8,735 bases of DNA from NCBI GenBank assembly GCA_015489255.1, contig WGAD01000123.1, positions 1-8,735 of the forward strand, given 5' to 3'. Position 1 is the first letter of the stretch. Each line of letters begins with the position of its first letter. A model generated the notes under the pieces. That model did no database searches. It had not been told where the DNA came from and was given only the letters and a program-made list of their open reading frames with translations. A program made the translations under genes and the position numbers. Of the stretch, positions 1 to 5,939 are shown in pieces. This DNA comes from Anaerolineales bacterium (GTDB taxonomy: Bacteria; Chloroflexota; Anaerolineae; Anaerolineales; Villigracilaceae).

Positions 1-530
1 CCGCCGGCGCCGATCTGGTCACCTTCTCTGGCGACAAACTCCTCGGCGGCCCCCAGGCCGGGATCATCGTCGGGCGCAAGCACCTGGTGAACAAGCTGAA
101 AAAGCACCCCCTGGCCCGCGCCCTGCGCGTGGAAAAGACGCGCCTGGCCGCGCTGATGGCGACCTTGCAACACTACCTGAAAGACGAAAGCGAGCGCGAA
201 ATCCCCATCTGGCGCATGATCGCCGCCCCGCCCGAGACCTTGCGCCGCCGCGCCGAGGCCTGGGCCGCCGCCCTGGGACGGGGCGAAGTCCGGGCCGGGC
301 AATCCGCCGTGGGCGGCGGCAGCCTCCCTGGCGAAACCCTGCCCACCTTTTTGCTGGCCCTTTCGTCAGCAAAACCGGCCTCTCTGGCCGCGCGGCTGCG
401 CGCCGCTTCCCCTCCTGTCGTCTGCCGCATCCAGGACGATCACCTGCTCTTCGATCCGCGCACCGTCCTCCCCGAGCAGGAGGCCGATTTCCTCAACGTC
501 TTGCAAACTACGCTCCAGGAGTTCGCATGA
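1..530 (+). CDS. selA: L-seryl-tRNA(Sec) selenium transferase (SelA), C-terminal part
   Basis: SelA is the PLP-dependent enzyme that converts Ser-tRNA(Sec) to Sec-tRNA(Sec) using selenophosphate. The 5' part lies outside the window. The first complete codon is at 3, and about 175 of the usual ~460 residues are present. The PLP-binding signature FSGDKLLGGPQAG is visible, with the Schiff-base lysine codon at 36-38, followed by the family block RALRVEKTRLAALMATL. Further on, SAVGGGSLPGETLPT matches the conserved C-terminal SelA segment. The stop (TGA 528-530) overlaps the next ATG, so it is translationally coupled to the downstream peptidase gene. The GTG at 87 is internal and not a start. Its presence implies that the organism makes selenoproteins; selB, selC and selD would be expected elsewhere. 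Identity is very secure. Confidence 0.96.
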   Translation, partial: AGADLVTFSGDKLLGGPQAGIIVGRKHLVNKLKKHPLARALRVEKTRLAALMATLQHYLKDESEREIPIWRMIAAPPETLRRRAEAWAAALGRGEVRAGQSAVGGGSLPGETLPTFLLALSSAKPASLAARLRAASPPVVCRIQDDHLLFDPRTVLPEQEADFLNVLQTTLQEFA

Positions 531-1777
531 AATCCGATCTCGATGCCCTGATGCAATCGCGCGGGCTGGACGCCCTGCTCATCTTTGGCAACGCCGCCCA
601 CAACCCGCCCATGTATTACCTGACCGGCGGCGGGCACATCAACCACGCCATTGCGCTGAAGAAAATTCATGAGACCCCCTTGCTGCTGCACAACGACATG
701 GAGCGCGGCGAGGCCGAAAAGACCGGCCTGCGCTTGCAACCCTACAGCCGCTGGCCGCAAAAAGAACTGCTGGCCGCCGCCGGATCGCCAGACAAGGTGG
801 CCGCCGCCCGCCTGGTGCGCCTGCTGCGCGAAAACGGACTGGAAAACAGCCGCGTGGGCCTGTATGGCCAGGTCGAGCTGGGAGACTTGTGGCACACACT
901 GACGGAAGTCCGCCGTCAGCTGCCCGGCCTGGAGTGGGTCGGCGAACCGGAGCGTAATTCCGTCTTTGCCCAGGCCATGGAAACCAAAGACAGCGAAGAG
1001 GTCGAACGCATCCGCCGCATGGGGCAGATCACCACGCAGGTCGTGCGGCGCGTGGCCGATTTCCTCACCAGCCGGCCCCTCGGCGAGGGTGAAACCTTGC
1101 TGCGCGAGGACGGCCAGCCGCTGACCATCGGCGATGTGCACGCCCGCATTCGCCTGTGGCTGGCGGAGCTGGGCGGCGAACCGGCGGCTGGTTTCATCTT
1201 CTCCATCGGTCAGGACGCCGGGCTGCCGCATTCCACCGGCAACCCGCACGACCGGCTGCGCCTGGGGCAGACCATCGTCTTCGACCTCTACCCCTGCGAG
1301 ACCGGCGGCGGTTATTTTTACGATTTCACCCGCACCTGGTCGCTGGGATACGCCACCCCAGAAGCCCAGGCGCTTTACGACCAGGTCAAAGCCGTATACG
1401 ACGAGGTCGTCGCCGCCCTGCAGCCCGATACGCCCTTCCCTCACTACCAGCGGCTGGTTTGCGACCGCTTCCACACCCTGGGACACCCAACGCCCCTGCA
1501 CGACCAGGGCCCACAGGAGGGCTACGTTCACAGCCTGGGGCACGGTCTGGGGCTGCACGTCCACGAGCGCCCTTTCAGCGGCCATCGGCTGGACGACAGC
1601 CACCGCCTGCGCCCGGGCGTTGTATTCACCGTGGAGCCCGGTCTGTATTACCCCTCCCGCGGCATGGGCTTCCGCATTGAAGATACCTACTGGGTGCGGC
1701 CCGATGGTCAAATCGAGAAACTGGCCGATTACCCTTACGATTTCGTTCTGCCGCTGGACAAGGGAACACAACCATGA
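527..1777 (+). CDS. M24 family metallopeptidase (Xaa-Pro dipeptidase/aminopeptidase-like)
   Basis: This is a cytoplasmic metallopeptidase of 416 residues with a creatinase-like N-terminal domain (about 1-145) and a pita-bread M24 domain (about 155-405). All five expected dinuclear metal ligands can be placed: Asp253 (VFDLYP), Asp266 (YFYDFTRTW), His339 (SLGHGLGLHVHE), Glu370 (FTVEPGLYY) and Glu385 (GFRIEDTYW). His235 (LPHSTGNP) is in the usual substrate-side position. It should therefore be active, probably on Xaa-Pro peptides, although M24 members vary in specificity and the substrate cannot be read from sequence. The start ATG at 527 overlaps the selA stop and has AGGAG at 517-521, 5 nt upstream. 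The 3' end overlaps tsaD by ATGA. No in-frame TGA or other sign of a selenocysteine codon is seen, so the link to selA appears to be only operonic. Confidence 0.9.
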   Translation: MKSDLDALMQSRGLDALLIFGNAAHNPPMYYLTGGGHINHAIALKKIHETPLLLHNDMERGEAEKTGLRLQPYSRWPQKELLAAAGSPDKVAAARLVRLLRENGLENSRVGLYGQVELGDLWHTLTEVRRQLPGLEWVGEPERNSVFAQAMETKDSEEVERIRRMGQITTQVVRRVADFLTSRPLGEGETLLREDGQPLTIGDVHARIRLWLAELGGEPAAGFIFSIGQDAGLPHSTGNPHDRLRLGQTIVFDLYPCETGGGYFYDFTRTWSLGYATPEAQALYDQVKAVYDEVVAALQPDTPFPHYQRLVCDRFHTLGHPTPLHDQGPQEGYVHSLGHGLGLHVHERPFSGHRLDDSHRLRPGVVFTVEPGLYYPSRGMGFRIEDTYWVRPDGQIEKLADYPYDFVLPLDKGTQP

Positions 1778-2784
1778 GCACGCGCATCCTGGCCCTGGAA
1801 AGCTCCTGCGATGAGACCGCCTGTGCCGTGGTCATAGATGGCCGCCGCCTGCTGGCTTCCTCCGTGGCCTCGCAAATGGAGATTCACGCCCGCTACGGCG
1901 GCGTCTTCCCCGAGGTGGCTTCGCGCCAGCATGTGCTCAGCCTGGTGCCCGTGGTGCGCCAAACGCTGCAAAAAGCCCGTCTCAGCCTGGATGAAATGGA
2001 CGCCATCGCTGTCACCCGCGGGCCTGGGCTGGCCGGTTCGCTGGTGGTGGGGCTAAATGCAGCCAAAGGGTTGGCGCTGGCCAGTAGCAAACCGCTGCTG
2101 GGCATCAACCACCTGGAAGGGCATCTCTATTCCGCCTGGATCGCCGCCTTCCCAGCCGACCCGCCGCCTTACTTCCCCCTGATCGCCTTGCTCGTCTCCG
2201 GCGGGCACACTGAATTGATTCTGATGACGGATCACCTGACCTACTGCCGCCTGGGCGGAACCCGCGATGACGCCGCCGGCGAGGCCTTCGACAAGGTGGC
2301 CCGGCTGCTGGGGCTTCCCTACCCGGGCGGCCCGGCCATCGAGCAGGCTGCCGCTGGAGGCGATCCGCAGGCCTTTGCCCTGCCGCGCGCCTGGCTGAAA
2401 GGCAGCTGGGATTTTTCCTTCAGCGGGCTGAAGACCGCCGTCCTGCGCCTGGTGCGCCAGCTGGAGAAGGAAGGAAAACCGCTGCCAGTGGCCGACCTGG
2501 CCGCTTCCTTTCAGGCCGCCGTGGTCGAGGTCCTGGTGGGCAAGACGCTGCAAGCAGCGCGCCAGTTCCAGGTGCGGCAGATCCTGGTAGCCGGCGGCGT
2601 ATCGGCCAATCAGGCGCTGCGCGCCGCCATCCGCGCCCAGGACGATTTCCCCGTCCGCATCCCGCCGCTGGGGCTGTGCACCGACAACGCCGCCATGATC
2701 GCCGCCGCCGCCCACTTCCGCTATCTGAGCGGACAGCGCGATCCGTTGGACATAGAAATCCGCCCTTCCTGGCCGCTGACCTGA
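1774..2784 (+). CDS. tsaD: tRNA N6-adenosine threonylcarbamoyltransferase TsaD
   Basis: TsaD (formerly Gcp/YgjD/Kae1) transfers the threonylcarbamoyl group to A37 of ANN-decoding tRNAs, working with TsaB, TsaE and TsaC. The 336-residue length is typical. Family motifs are present in order: LALESSCDETACAVV at the N-terminus, GGVFPEVASRQH (42-53), GPGLAGSL (83-90), the metal-binding His113 and His117 in NHLEGH, the ATP-contacting LVSGGHTEL (140-148), GGVSANQALR (274-283), and Asp304 in CTDNAAMIA as the third metal ligand. The start ATG overlaps the upstream peptidase stop, with AGGGA at 1761-1765 as a plausible ribosome site 8 nt away. The last codons contain the -35 box of the metG leader promoter. 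t6A-modified tRNAs include elongator tRNA-Met in bacteria, so its place beside metG is functionally coherent, though this may be coincidence. Confidence 0.97.
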   Translation: MSTRILALESSCDETACAVVIDGRRLLASSVASQMEIHARYGGVFPEVASRQHVLSLVPVVRQTLQKARLSLDEMDAIAVTRGPGLAGSLVVGLNAAKGLALASSKPLLGINHLEGHLYSAWIAAFPADPPPYFPLIALLVSGGHTELILMTDHLTYCRLGGTRDDAAGEAFDKVARLLGLPYPGGPAIEQAAAGGDPQAFALPRAWLKGSWDFSFSGLKTAVLRLVRQLEKEGKPLPVADLAASFQAAVVEVLVGKTLQAARQFQVRQILVAGGVSANQALRAAIRAQDDFPVRIPPLGLCTDNAAMIAAAAHFRYLSGQRDPLDIEIRPSWPLT

Positions 2785-2804
2785 ACGCACACATCGGGTA
2801 TAAT
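2776..2804 (+). promoter_or_regulatory. Sigma70-type promoter for the metG leader
   Basis: A perfect TATAAT (-10) is at 2799-2804, preceded by a 17-nt spacer and a -35-like CTGACC (4 of 6 matches to TTGACA) at 2776-2781, which overlaps the end of tsaD. Initiation 6-7 nt downstream of the -10 would fall on or next to the ATG at 2811, giving a leaderless transcript. This uncouples metG from the selA-tsaD operon. Confidence 0.75.
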
Positions 2805-2810
2805 AACGTC

Positions 2811-2906
2811 ATGTTCACTTCGCCTGCCCCCACCCGCATGATGATGCCCCGGCCCATCGTAATGATGGGCGCTTCGACCTGGACAGGGGCAGCACCGCGC
2901 GGCTGA
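2811..2906 (+). CDS. Methionine-rich leader peptide of metG (putative attenuator ORF)
   Basis: Short ORF of 31 codons beginning MFTSPAPTRMMMPRPIVMMG and ending in TGA at 2904-2906. Six of 31 codons are ATG, five of them internal, in the runs 2838-2846 (three) and 2862-2867 (two). Random expectation would be about one in 40-50 codons. The ATG lies 6 nt after the TATAAT box, so translation would start on a leaderless mRNA; no Shine-Dalgarno is needed or seen. It lies wholly between tsaD and metG and ends 22 nt before the terminator stem. The codon runs fit a sensor in which ribosomes stall when Met-tRNA is scarce, as with the Phe-rich pheST and Trp-rich trp leaders. The peptide itself probably has no function. 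Expression has not been shown; the inference rests on codon content, promoter geometry and RNA pairing. Confidence 0.68.
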   Translation: MFTSPAPTRMMMPRPIVMMGASTWTGAAPRG

Positions 2907-2946
2907 ACGTCACCCATAACCCTTTGCGCTGTCCGCCCCGGACAGC
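2824..2946 (+). promoter_or_regulatory. Putative transcription attenuator with alternative 1:2, 2:3 and 3:4 pairings
   Basis: Complementary segments seen by eye: segment 1 CTGCCCC (2824-2830) with segment 2 GGGGCAG (2886-2892), 7 bp; segment 2' GGACAG (2881-2886) with segment 3 CTGTCC (2929-2934), 6 bp plus a flanking U-G pair; segment 3 with segment 4 in the terminator (2928-2935 / 2939-2946), 8 bp. A local hairpin GCCCATC (2852-2858) / GATGGGC (2864-2870), loop 5 nt, includes the second Met-codon pair and could act as a pause hairpin. A small hairpin can form at 2890-2905 inside the 2:3 loop. Model: a ribosome stalled at the first Met run (2838-2846) covers segment 1, segment 2 pairs with 3, and metG is transcribed. 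Unhindered translation leaves 1:2 plus the terminator. No folding energies were computed. Confidence 0.6.
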
Positions 2947-2953
2947 CTTTTTT
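2928..2953 (+). terminator. Intrinsic terminator in the metG leader
   Basis: Stem GCTGTCCG (2928-2935) / CGGACAGC (2939-2946), 8 perfect base pairs with a CCC loop, followed by C and six T residues (2948-2953). It lies between its promoter and the metG start codon, ending 15 nt before it. It therefore makes sense as a conditional attenuator rather than as the terminator of tsaD. Confidence 0.82.
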
Positions 2954-2959
2954 ATGTCT

Positions 2960-2964
2960 GGAGG
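2960..2964 (+). promoter_or_regulatory. Ribosome binding site of metG
   Basis: GGAGG four nucleotides before the ATG at 2969. It decides the start: an upstream in-frame candidate at 2924 would put the terminator inside the coding sequence and add 15 residues that do not resemble MetG. MetG proteins normally begin only a few residues before the strand leading to the HIGH motif. Confidence 0.8.
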
Positions 2965-2968
2965 TCTT

Positions 2969-4750
2969 ATGCCTGAACACATCCTGATCGCCGTCGCCTG
3001 GCCCTACGCCAACGCCGAGATCCACGTCGGCAACATCACCGGCTCGCACCTGCCCGGCGATATCGTCGCCCGTTATCATCGGTTAAAAGGCAACCGCGTC
3101 CTGATGGTCAGCGGCTCCGACGCCCACGGGACGCCCATTACCCTGCGCGCTGACAACGAAGGCACCACGCCAGAGGCCGTGTATAAGCGCTTCCACGAGA
3201 GCTTCCTGGCGCTCTTCCAGCAACTGGGCATCCATTACGATTTGTTCACCACCACCCACACGGCCAACCATTTCAAAGTCGCCCAAACCATGTTCCTGGC
3301 GCTCAAAGACAACGGCTTCCTCTTTGCCAAAAAGTCGTTGCAATGGTATTCGCCAGCCAGCGGCAAGTTCCTGCCCGACCGCTACGTGGAAGGCACCTGT
3401 TACCTCTGCGGCGCAGAAGGCGCGCGCTCCGATCAATGCGACGCCTGCGGCAACGTCCTCGATCCGGAAAAATTGCTCAACCCGCGTTCCAAGATCGATG
3501 GCTCCACGCCGGAACTGCGCGAAACGGAACACTTCTACCTGGATCTGTCCAAGCTCGAGCCGCAGGTGGCCGATTTTCTACGCACCCGCCAGGAATACTG
3601 GCGCGAAACCGTCATCGGCGAATCGCTGCGCAAGATCGAATCCGAGGGGCTGAAACCGCGCTCCATCACCCGCGACCTGGACTGGGGCATCCCCGTCCCG
3701 CTGGAGGGCTGGCAGGAAAAGCGGCTTTACGTCTGGTTCGAGGCCGTCATCGGCTATCTTTCCGCTGCCATTGAGTGGGCGCAGCTCCAGCAACAGCCCC
3801 AGGCCTGGGAGGACTGGTGGACCAACCCTGAAGCGCGCGCTTTTTACTTCATCGGCAAAGACAATATCTTCTTCCATACCGCCTTGTGGCCGGCAGAATT
3901 GATGGGCGCCGGTGAACGGTTTATGGAACGCTTTGCCGGTGAGACGAAAAAACAGCTCGTCTTGCCTTACGACGTGCCCGCCAACCAGTTCATGAACCTG
4001 GAGAAGAAAAAGATCAGCGGCTCGCGCAACTGGGCCGTCTGGGGACGCGATTTTCTCACCCGCTACGACCCCGACCCCCTGCGCTATTACCTGACGATCA
4101 ACATGCCCGAAACCCGCGACAGCGATTGGAGCTGGGAAGAATTCGTCCAGCGAAACAACAGCGAGCTGGTCGGCACCTGGGGCAACCTGGCGAACCGCGT
4201 CTTGTCCTTTGCTTACAAACACTGGCAGGGGCGCGTCCCGCAGCCGGGAGAACTCCGCCCTGGCGACCTCGCCCTGCTGGAAACCGTCCGCAGCGGTTTC
4301 GCCCGCGTCGGCAGCCTGATCGACCGCGTCCAGCTGCGCGCCGCCCTGCAAGAGGCCCTGCGTCTGGCCGCCGAGGTCAACAAGTATCTGGATCAAACCG
4401 CGCCCTGGTTCGAAGTCAAGGAAGACAAAGCCCAGGCGGCCAAATCCATTTACACCGCCATGCAGGCCATCAACATGCTCAAAGTGCTCTTTGCCCCCTT
4501 CCTGCCCTTTAGCAGCCAGAAGCTGCACGAATACCTGGGTTACGAAACGCCGCTCTTCGGTGAACCCTACACCGAAACCGTGCACGACGACCTGGGCAAA
4601 CACACTGCCCTGCGCCTGCGCCCGCAAGAGAAAACCTGGTGGGCCCCCGAGGAGCTCGTCCCGGGCACACCCTTCCAGAAACCGAAGCCGCTCTTCCGCA
4701 AACTGGAACCGGCCATCGCCGAAGAAGAGCGCGCCCGCTTGGGCAACTGA
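2969..4750 (+). CDS. metG: Methionine--tRNA ligase
   Basis: Charges tRNA-Met (initiator and elongator) with methionine, in the cytoplasm. It has 593 residues from the chosen ATG. Class I signatures: the HIGH-equivalent His19-Val-Gly-Asn22 in YANAEIHVGN, the VSGSDAHGTP block (47-56), and a KMSKS-equivalent Lys348-Ile-Ser-Gly-Ser352 in EKKKISGSRN. A zinc knuckle in the connective peptide has Cys144/Cys147 and Cys157/Cys160 (CYLC and CDAC), as in MetG forms with one four-Cys Zn site. FYFIGKDNIFFHTALWPAEL (292-311) and the helical anticodon-binding region from about 390 follow. The protein ends soon after PLFRKLE and carries no C-terminal EMAP/Trbp111-like tRNA-binding domain. The gene has its own promoter and an apparent Met-responsive attenuator. 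Downstream it converges on the glycosylase gene with a 45-bp gap (4751-4795) holding no convincing terminator. Confidence 0.97.
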   Translation: MPEHILIAVAWPYANAEIHVGNITGSHLPGDIVARYHRLKGNRVLMVSGSDAHGTPITLRADNEGTTPEAVYKRFHESFLALFQQLGIHYDLFTTTHTANHFKVAQTMFLALKDNGFLFAKKSLQWYSPASGKFLPDRYVEGTCYLCGAEGARSDQCDACGNVLDPEKLLNPRSKIDGSTPELRETEHFYLDLSKLEPQVADFLRTRQEYWRETVIGESLRKIESEGLKPRSITRDLDWGIPVPLEGWQEKRLYVWFEAVIGYLSAAIEWAQLQQQPQAWEDWWTNPEARAFYFIGKDNIFFHTALWPAELMGAGERFMERFAGETKKQLVLPYDVPANQFMNLEKKKISGSRNWAVWGRDFLTRYDPDPLRYYLTINMPETRDSDWSWEEFVQRNNSELVGTWGNLANRVLSFAYKHWQGRVPQPGELRPGDLALLETVRSGFARVGSLIDRVQLRAALQEALRLAAEVNKYLDQTAPWFEVKEDKAQAAKSIYTAMQAINMLKVLFAPFLPFSSQKLHEYLGYETPLFGEPYTETVHDDLGKHTALRLRPQEKTWWAPEELVPGTPFQKPKPLFRKLEPAIAEEERARLGN

Positions 4751-4795
4751 AAAGCACCCCCCTCTGCAATCGCGCTTCCCGGCTGCGCCCGCCGT

Positions 4796-5440
4796 TCATC
4801 CTCCGCTCATCCCGCGCTGTTGCCGCATCTCATCGTATTTACGGCGCACAGCGCGGATGTCATCCCACATCAGGGCCTTCGGAGAACCGGGCGTGCGCGC
4901 CGGATTGCGCAAAAGATAAGATGGGTGGAAGAGCGGCATCACCCAACGGCCATCAATTTGCTGCCAGCGACCACGCAAGCGGGTGATGCCGCGCCGGCCA
5001 AGCACCGATTCGCAAGCCACGTTGCCCGTCAGCAGAACGATCCAGGGGTCCATCAAGCGCATCACCGCGAAGACGTAAGGGCGATACCAGGCGACCTCCT
5101 GCGAGGTCGGCGCGCGAAAAGCGCGCCCGTTTTCGCCGGGCGGCATACGAAAAACCGAATTGATGATGAACACGTCTCGCTCCGGATCCAGATTGACCGC
5201 CAGCAGGATTTTGTCCAACAATTGCCCGGCCGGCCCGACAAAAGGCTTGCCCTTGATGTTTTCCTGCGGCCCTGGCGCCTCGCCCACCAGCAAGATGCGC
5301 GCCTCGGGGTTGCCCCGATGAATGACGACGTTCGTCCCGGCATCCGCCAGCGGATCGTCTGTCATGGCATACAGGGCTTGAAAGACCTCGTCCAGGCTCT
5401 GAAAGCCAGACGCCCTGTTTTGGCTGAAGAGATCGTTCAT
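4796..5440 (-). CDS. Family 4-like uracil-DNA glycosylase lacking the Fe-S cysteines
   Basis: Member of the uracil-DNA glycosylase superfamily, which excises uracil from DNA at the start of base-excision repair. It has 214 residues from ATG 5440-5438. Family-4 hallmarks: TNVVIHRGNPEARILLVGEA then PGPQEN (motif 1, about 36-61), KGKPFVGPAGQLLDK (63-77), and HPSYLLRNP (motif 2, 172-180). The four cysteines that hold the [4Fe-4S] cluster in typical family-4 enzymes are absent. The CxxCPL site reads Met26-x-x-Asp29-Pro-Leu, the KCRPP site reads Phe-Arg98-Met-Pro-Pro, and the fourth position reads Tyr119. The only cysteine in the protein is Cys143. An in-frame ATG at 5458 would add six residues; I prefer 5440 because GGAAGG lies 9 nt upstream. 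It has its own promoter and so is probably independent of the kinase operon. Superfamily identity is secure; uracil activity is inferred. Confidence 0.87.
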   Translation of the reverse strand: MNDLFSQNRASGFQSLDEVFQALYAMTDDPLADAGTNVVIHRGNPEARILLVGEAPGPQENIKGKPFVGPAGQLLDKILLAVNLDPERDVFIINSVFRMPPGENGRAFRAPTSQEVAWYRPYVFAVMRLMDPWIVLLTGNVACESVLGRRGITRLRGRWQQIDGRWVMPLFHPSYLLRNPARTPGSPKALMWDDIRAVRRKYDEMRQQRGMSGG

Positions 5441-5471
5441 CACAGCGCACCTTCCCATCCTTTTTGGCGGC

Positions 5472-5499
5472 ATTATACCCCAGGGAACGCCGTTGCCAA
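5472..5499 (-). promoter_or_regulatory. Promoter of the uracil-DNA glycosylase gene
   Basis: On the minus strand, TTGGCA (5499-5494, 5 of 6 to TTGACA), a 16-nt spacer, then a perfect TATAAT (5477-5472). The expected start near 5465 leaves a short 5' UTR of about 25 nt before ATG 5440. Confidence 0.75.
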
Positions 5500-5501
5500 C
5501 A

Positions 5502-5537
5502 GGCCAAGCCCGCACCGGTAACGGCGCGGGCTTGGCC
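5502..5537 (-). terminator. Strong hairpin after the two-component operon, without U-tract
   Basis: Perfect 12-bp stem GGCCAAGCCCGC (5502-5513) / GCGGGCTTGGCC (5526-5537). After one mismatch it continues as CCG-GTAA-CGG, so the whole forms a 36-nt hairpin with a tetraloop. It sits between the response regulator stop and the -35 box of the glycosylase promoter, the expected place for a terminator. No T-run follows on either strand, so the termination role is inferred. Confidence 0.6.
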
Positions 5538-5573
5538 GGGGTTCATCCAATGCGCTGCGGCGACGCCGAAAAT

Positions 5574-5939
5574 TCAGGCGGCGGGCGGCAGCAACCGCGC
5601 CGCCAGATCGCGCAATTGTGTGTAGCTCACGGGTTTGATCAACACCAGATCGCTCAGCGGCGAGAGCAAATCGGCGCGGCGCGGATCGGCTGTCGCCAGG
5701 ATGATCCGCGTTGCGGCCAGGTGCGGCCAATCTTTGACCTGGCGCGCAATGGCCTCGCCATCCACGCCCGGCAGGTGCAGGTCCAGCACAATCAGCGCCG
5801 GCTGGCGGTCTTGCAGATATTCCAGGGCCTGCCCGCCATCGCCGATGCAATGGCAAGCGTACCCGGCCGCCGTCAGCGCGTGGCAAAAAATGGTCTGCTG
5901 GGCGGCATCGTCTTCGATCACCAGGGCTTCAGGCTTCAC
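5574..5939 (-). CDS. Single-domain response regulator (CheY-like receiver)
   Basis: Receiver-only protein of 121 residues with no DNA-binding or enzymatic output domain. The phosphorylation pocket is complete: acidic pair Glu9/Asp10/Asp11 (VIEDD), phosphoacceptor Asp53 (LIVLDLHLPG), Thr83 (ILATAD) and Lys102 (LIKPVS). The start is GTG (5939-5937), chosen because a full AGGAGG (5951-5946) lies 6 nt before it and the family begins just ahead of the acidic pair. A longer reading to 5984 would add 15 unrelated residues. It overlaps the 3' end of the kinase gene by 11 nt, so the two are translationally coupled and this is very probably the kinase's partner. It may act by protein-protein contact or as a phosphorelay shuttle; the downstream target is not in the window. 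Confidence 0.92.
   Translation of the reverse strand: MKPEALVIEDDAAQQTIFCHALTAAGYACHCIGDGGQALEYLQDRQPALIVLDLHLPGVDGEAIARQVKDWPHLAATRIILATADPRRADLLSPLSDLVLIKPVSYTQLRDLAARLLPPAA

Noticed and set aside
440..1771. 443-residue open frame opposite the M24 peptidase
   Set aside because: Antisense shadow of a clearly conserved gene; there is no family resemblance of its own.
2676..2810. Longer version of the leader ORF reaching back into tsaD
   Set aside because: It overlaps tsaD out of frame and gives an Arg-rich shadow; the promoter places the RNA start at about 2811.
2885..2915. T-box-like sequence (AGGG...ACCGCG followed by CGTCACCC) before metG
   Set aside because: It resembles the AGGGTGGNACCGCG antiterminator core, but the TGGN that must pair with the tRNA ACCA end reads GCAGC with one extra base, and the terminator stem does not use the CGTCACCC part. 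ACCGCG is common in this GC-rich DNA. The Met-rich ORF explains the region better; a covariance-model search for T-box would settle it.
2924..2968. Upstream in-frame start for metG
   Set aside because: It would run through the terminator stem, lacks a ribosome site and adds 15 residues not typical of MetG; GGAGG before 2969 decides the start.
3578..4627. 349-residue open frame opposite metG
   Set aside because: Antisense shadow with no recognisable motif; metG has full-length family motifs on the other strand.
4751..4795. Possible bidirectional terminator between metG and the glycosylase gene
   Set aside because: Only a four-base GCGC/GCGC pairing is visible, with no U-tract on either strand.
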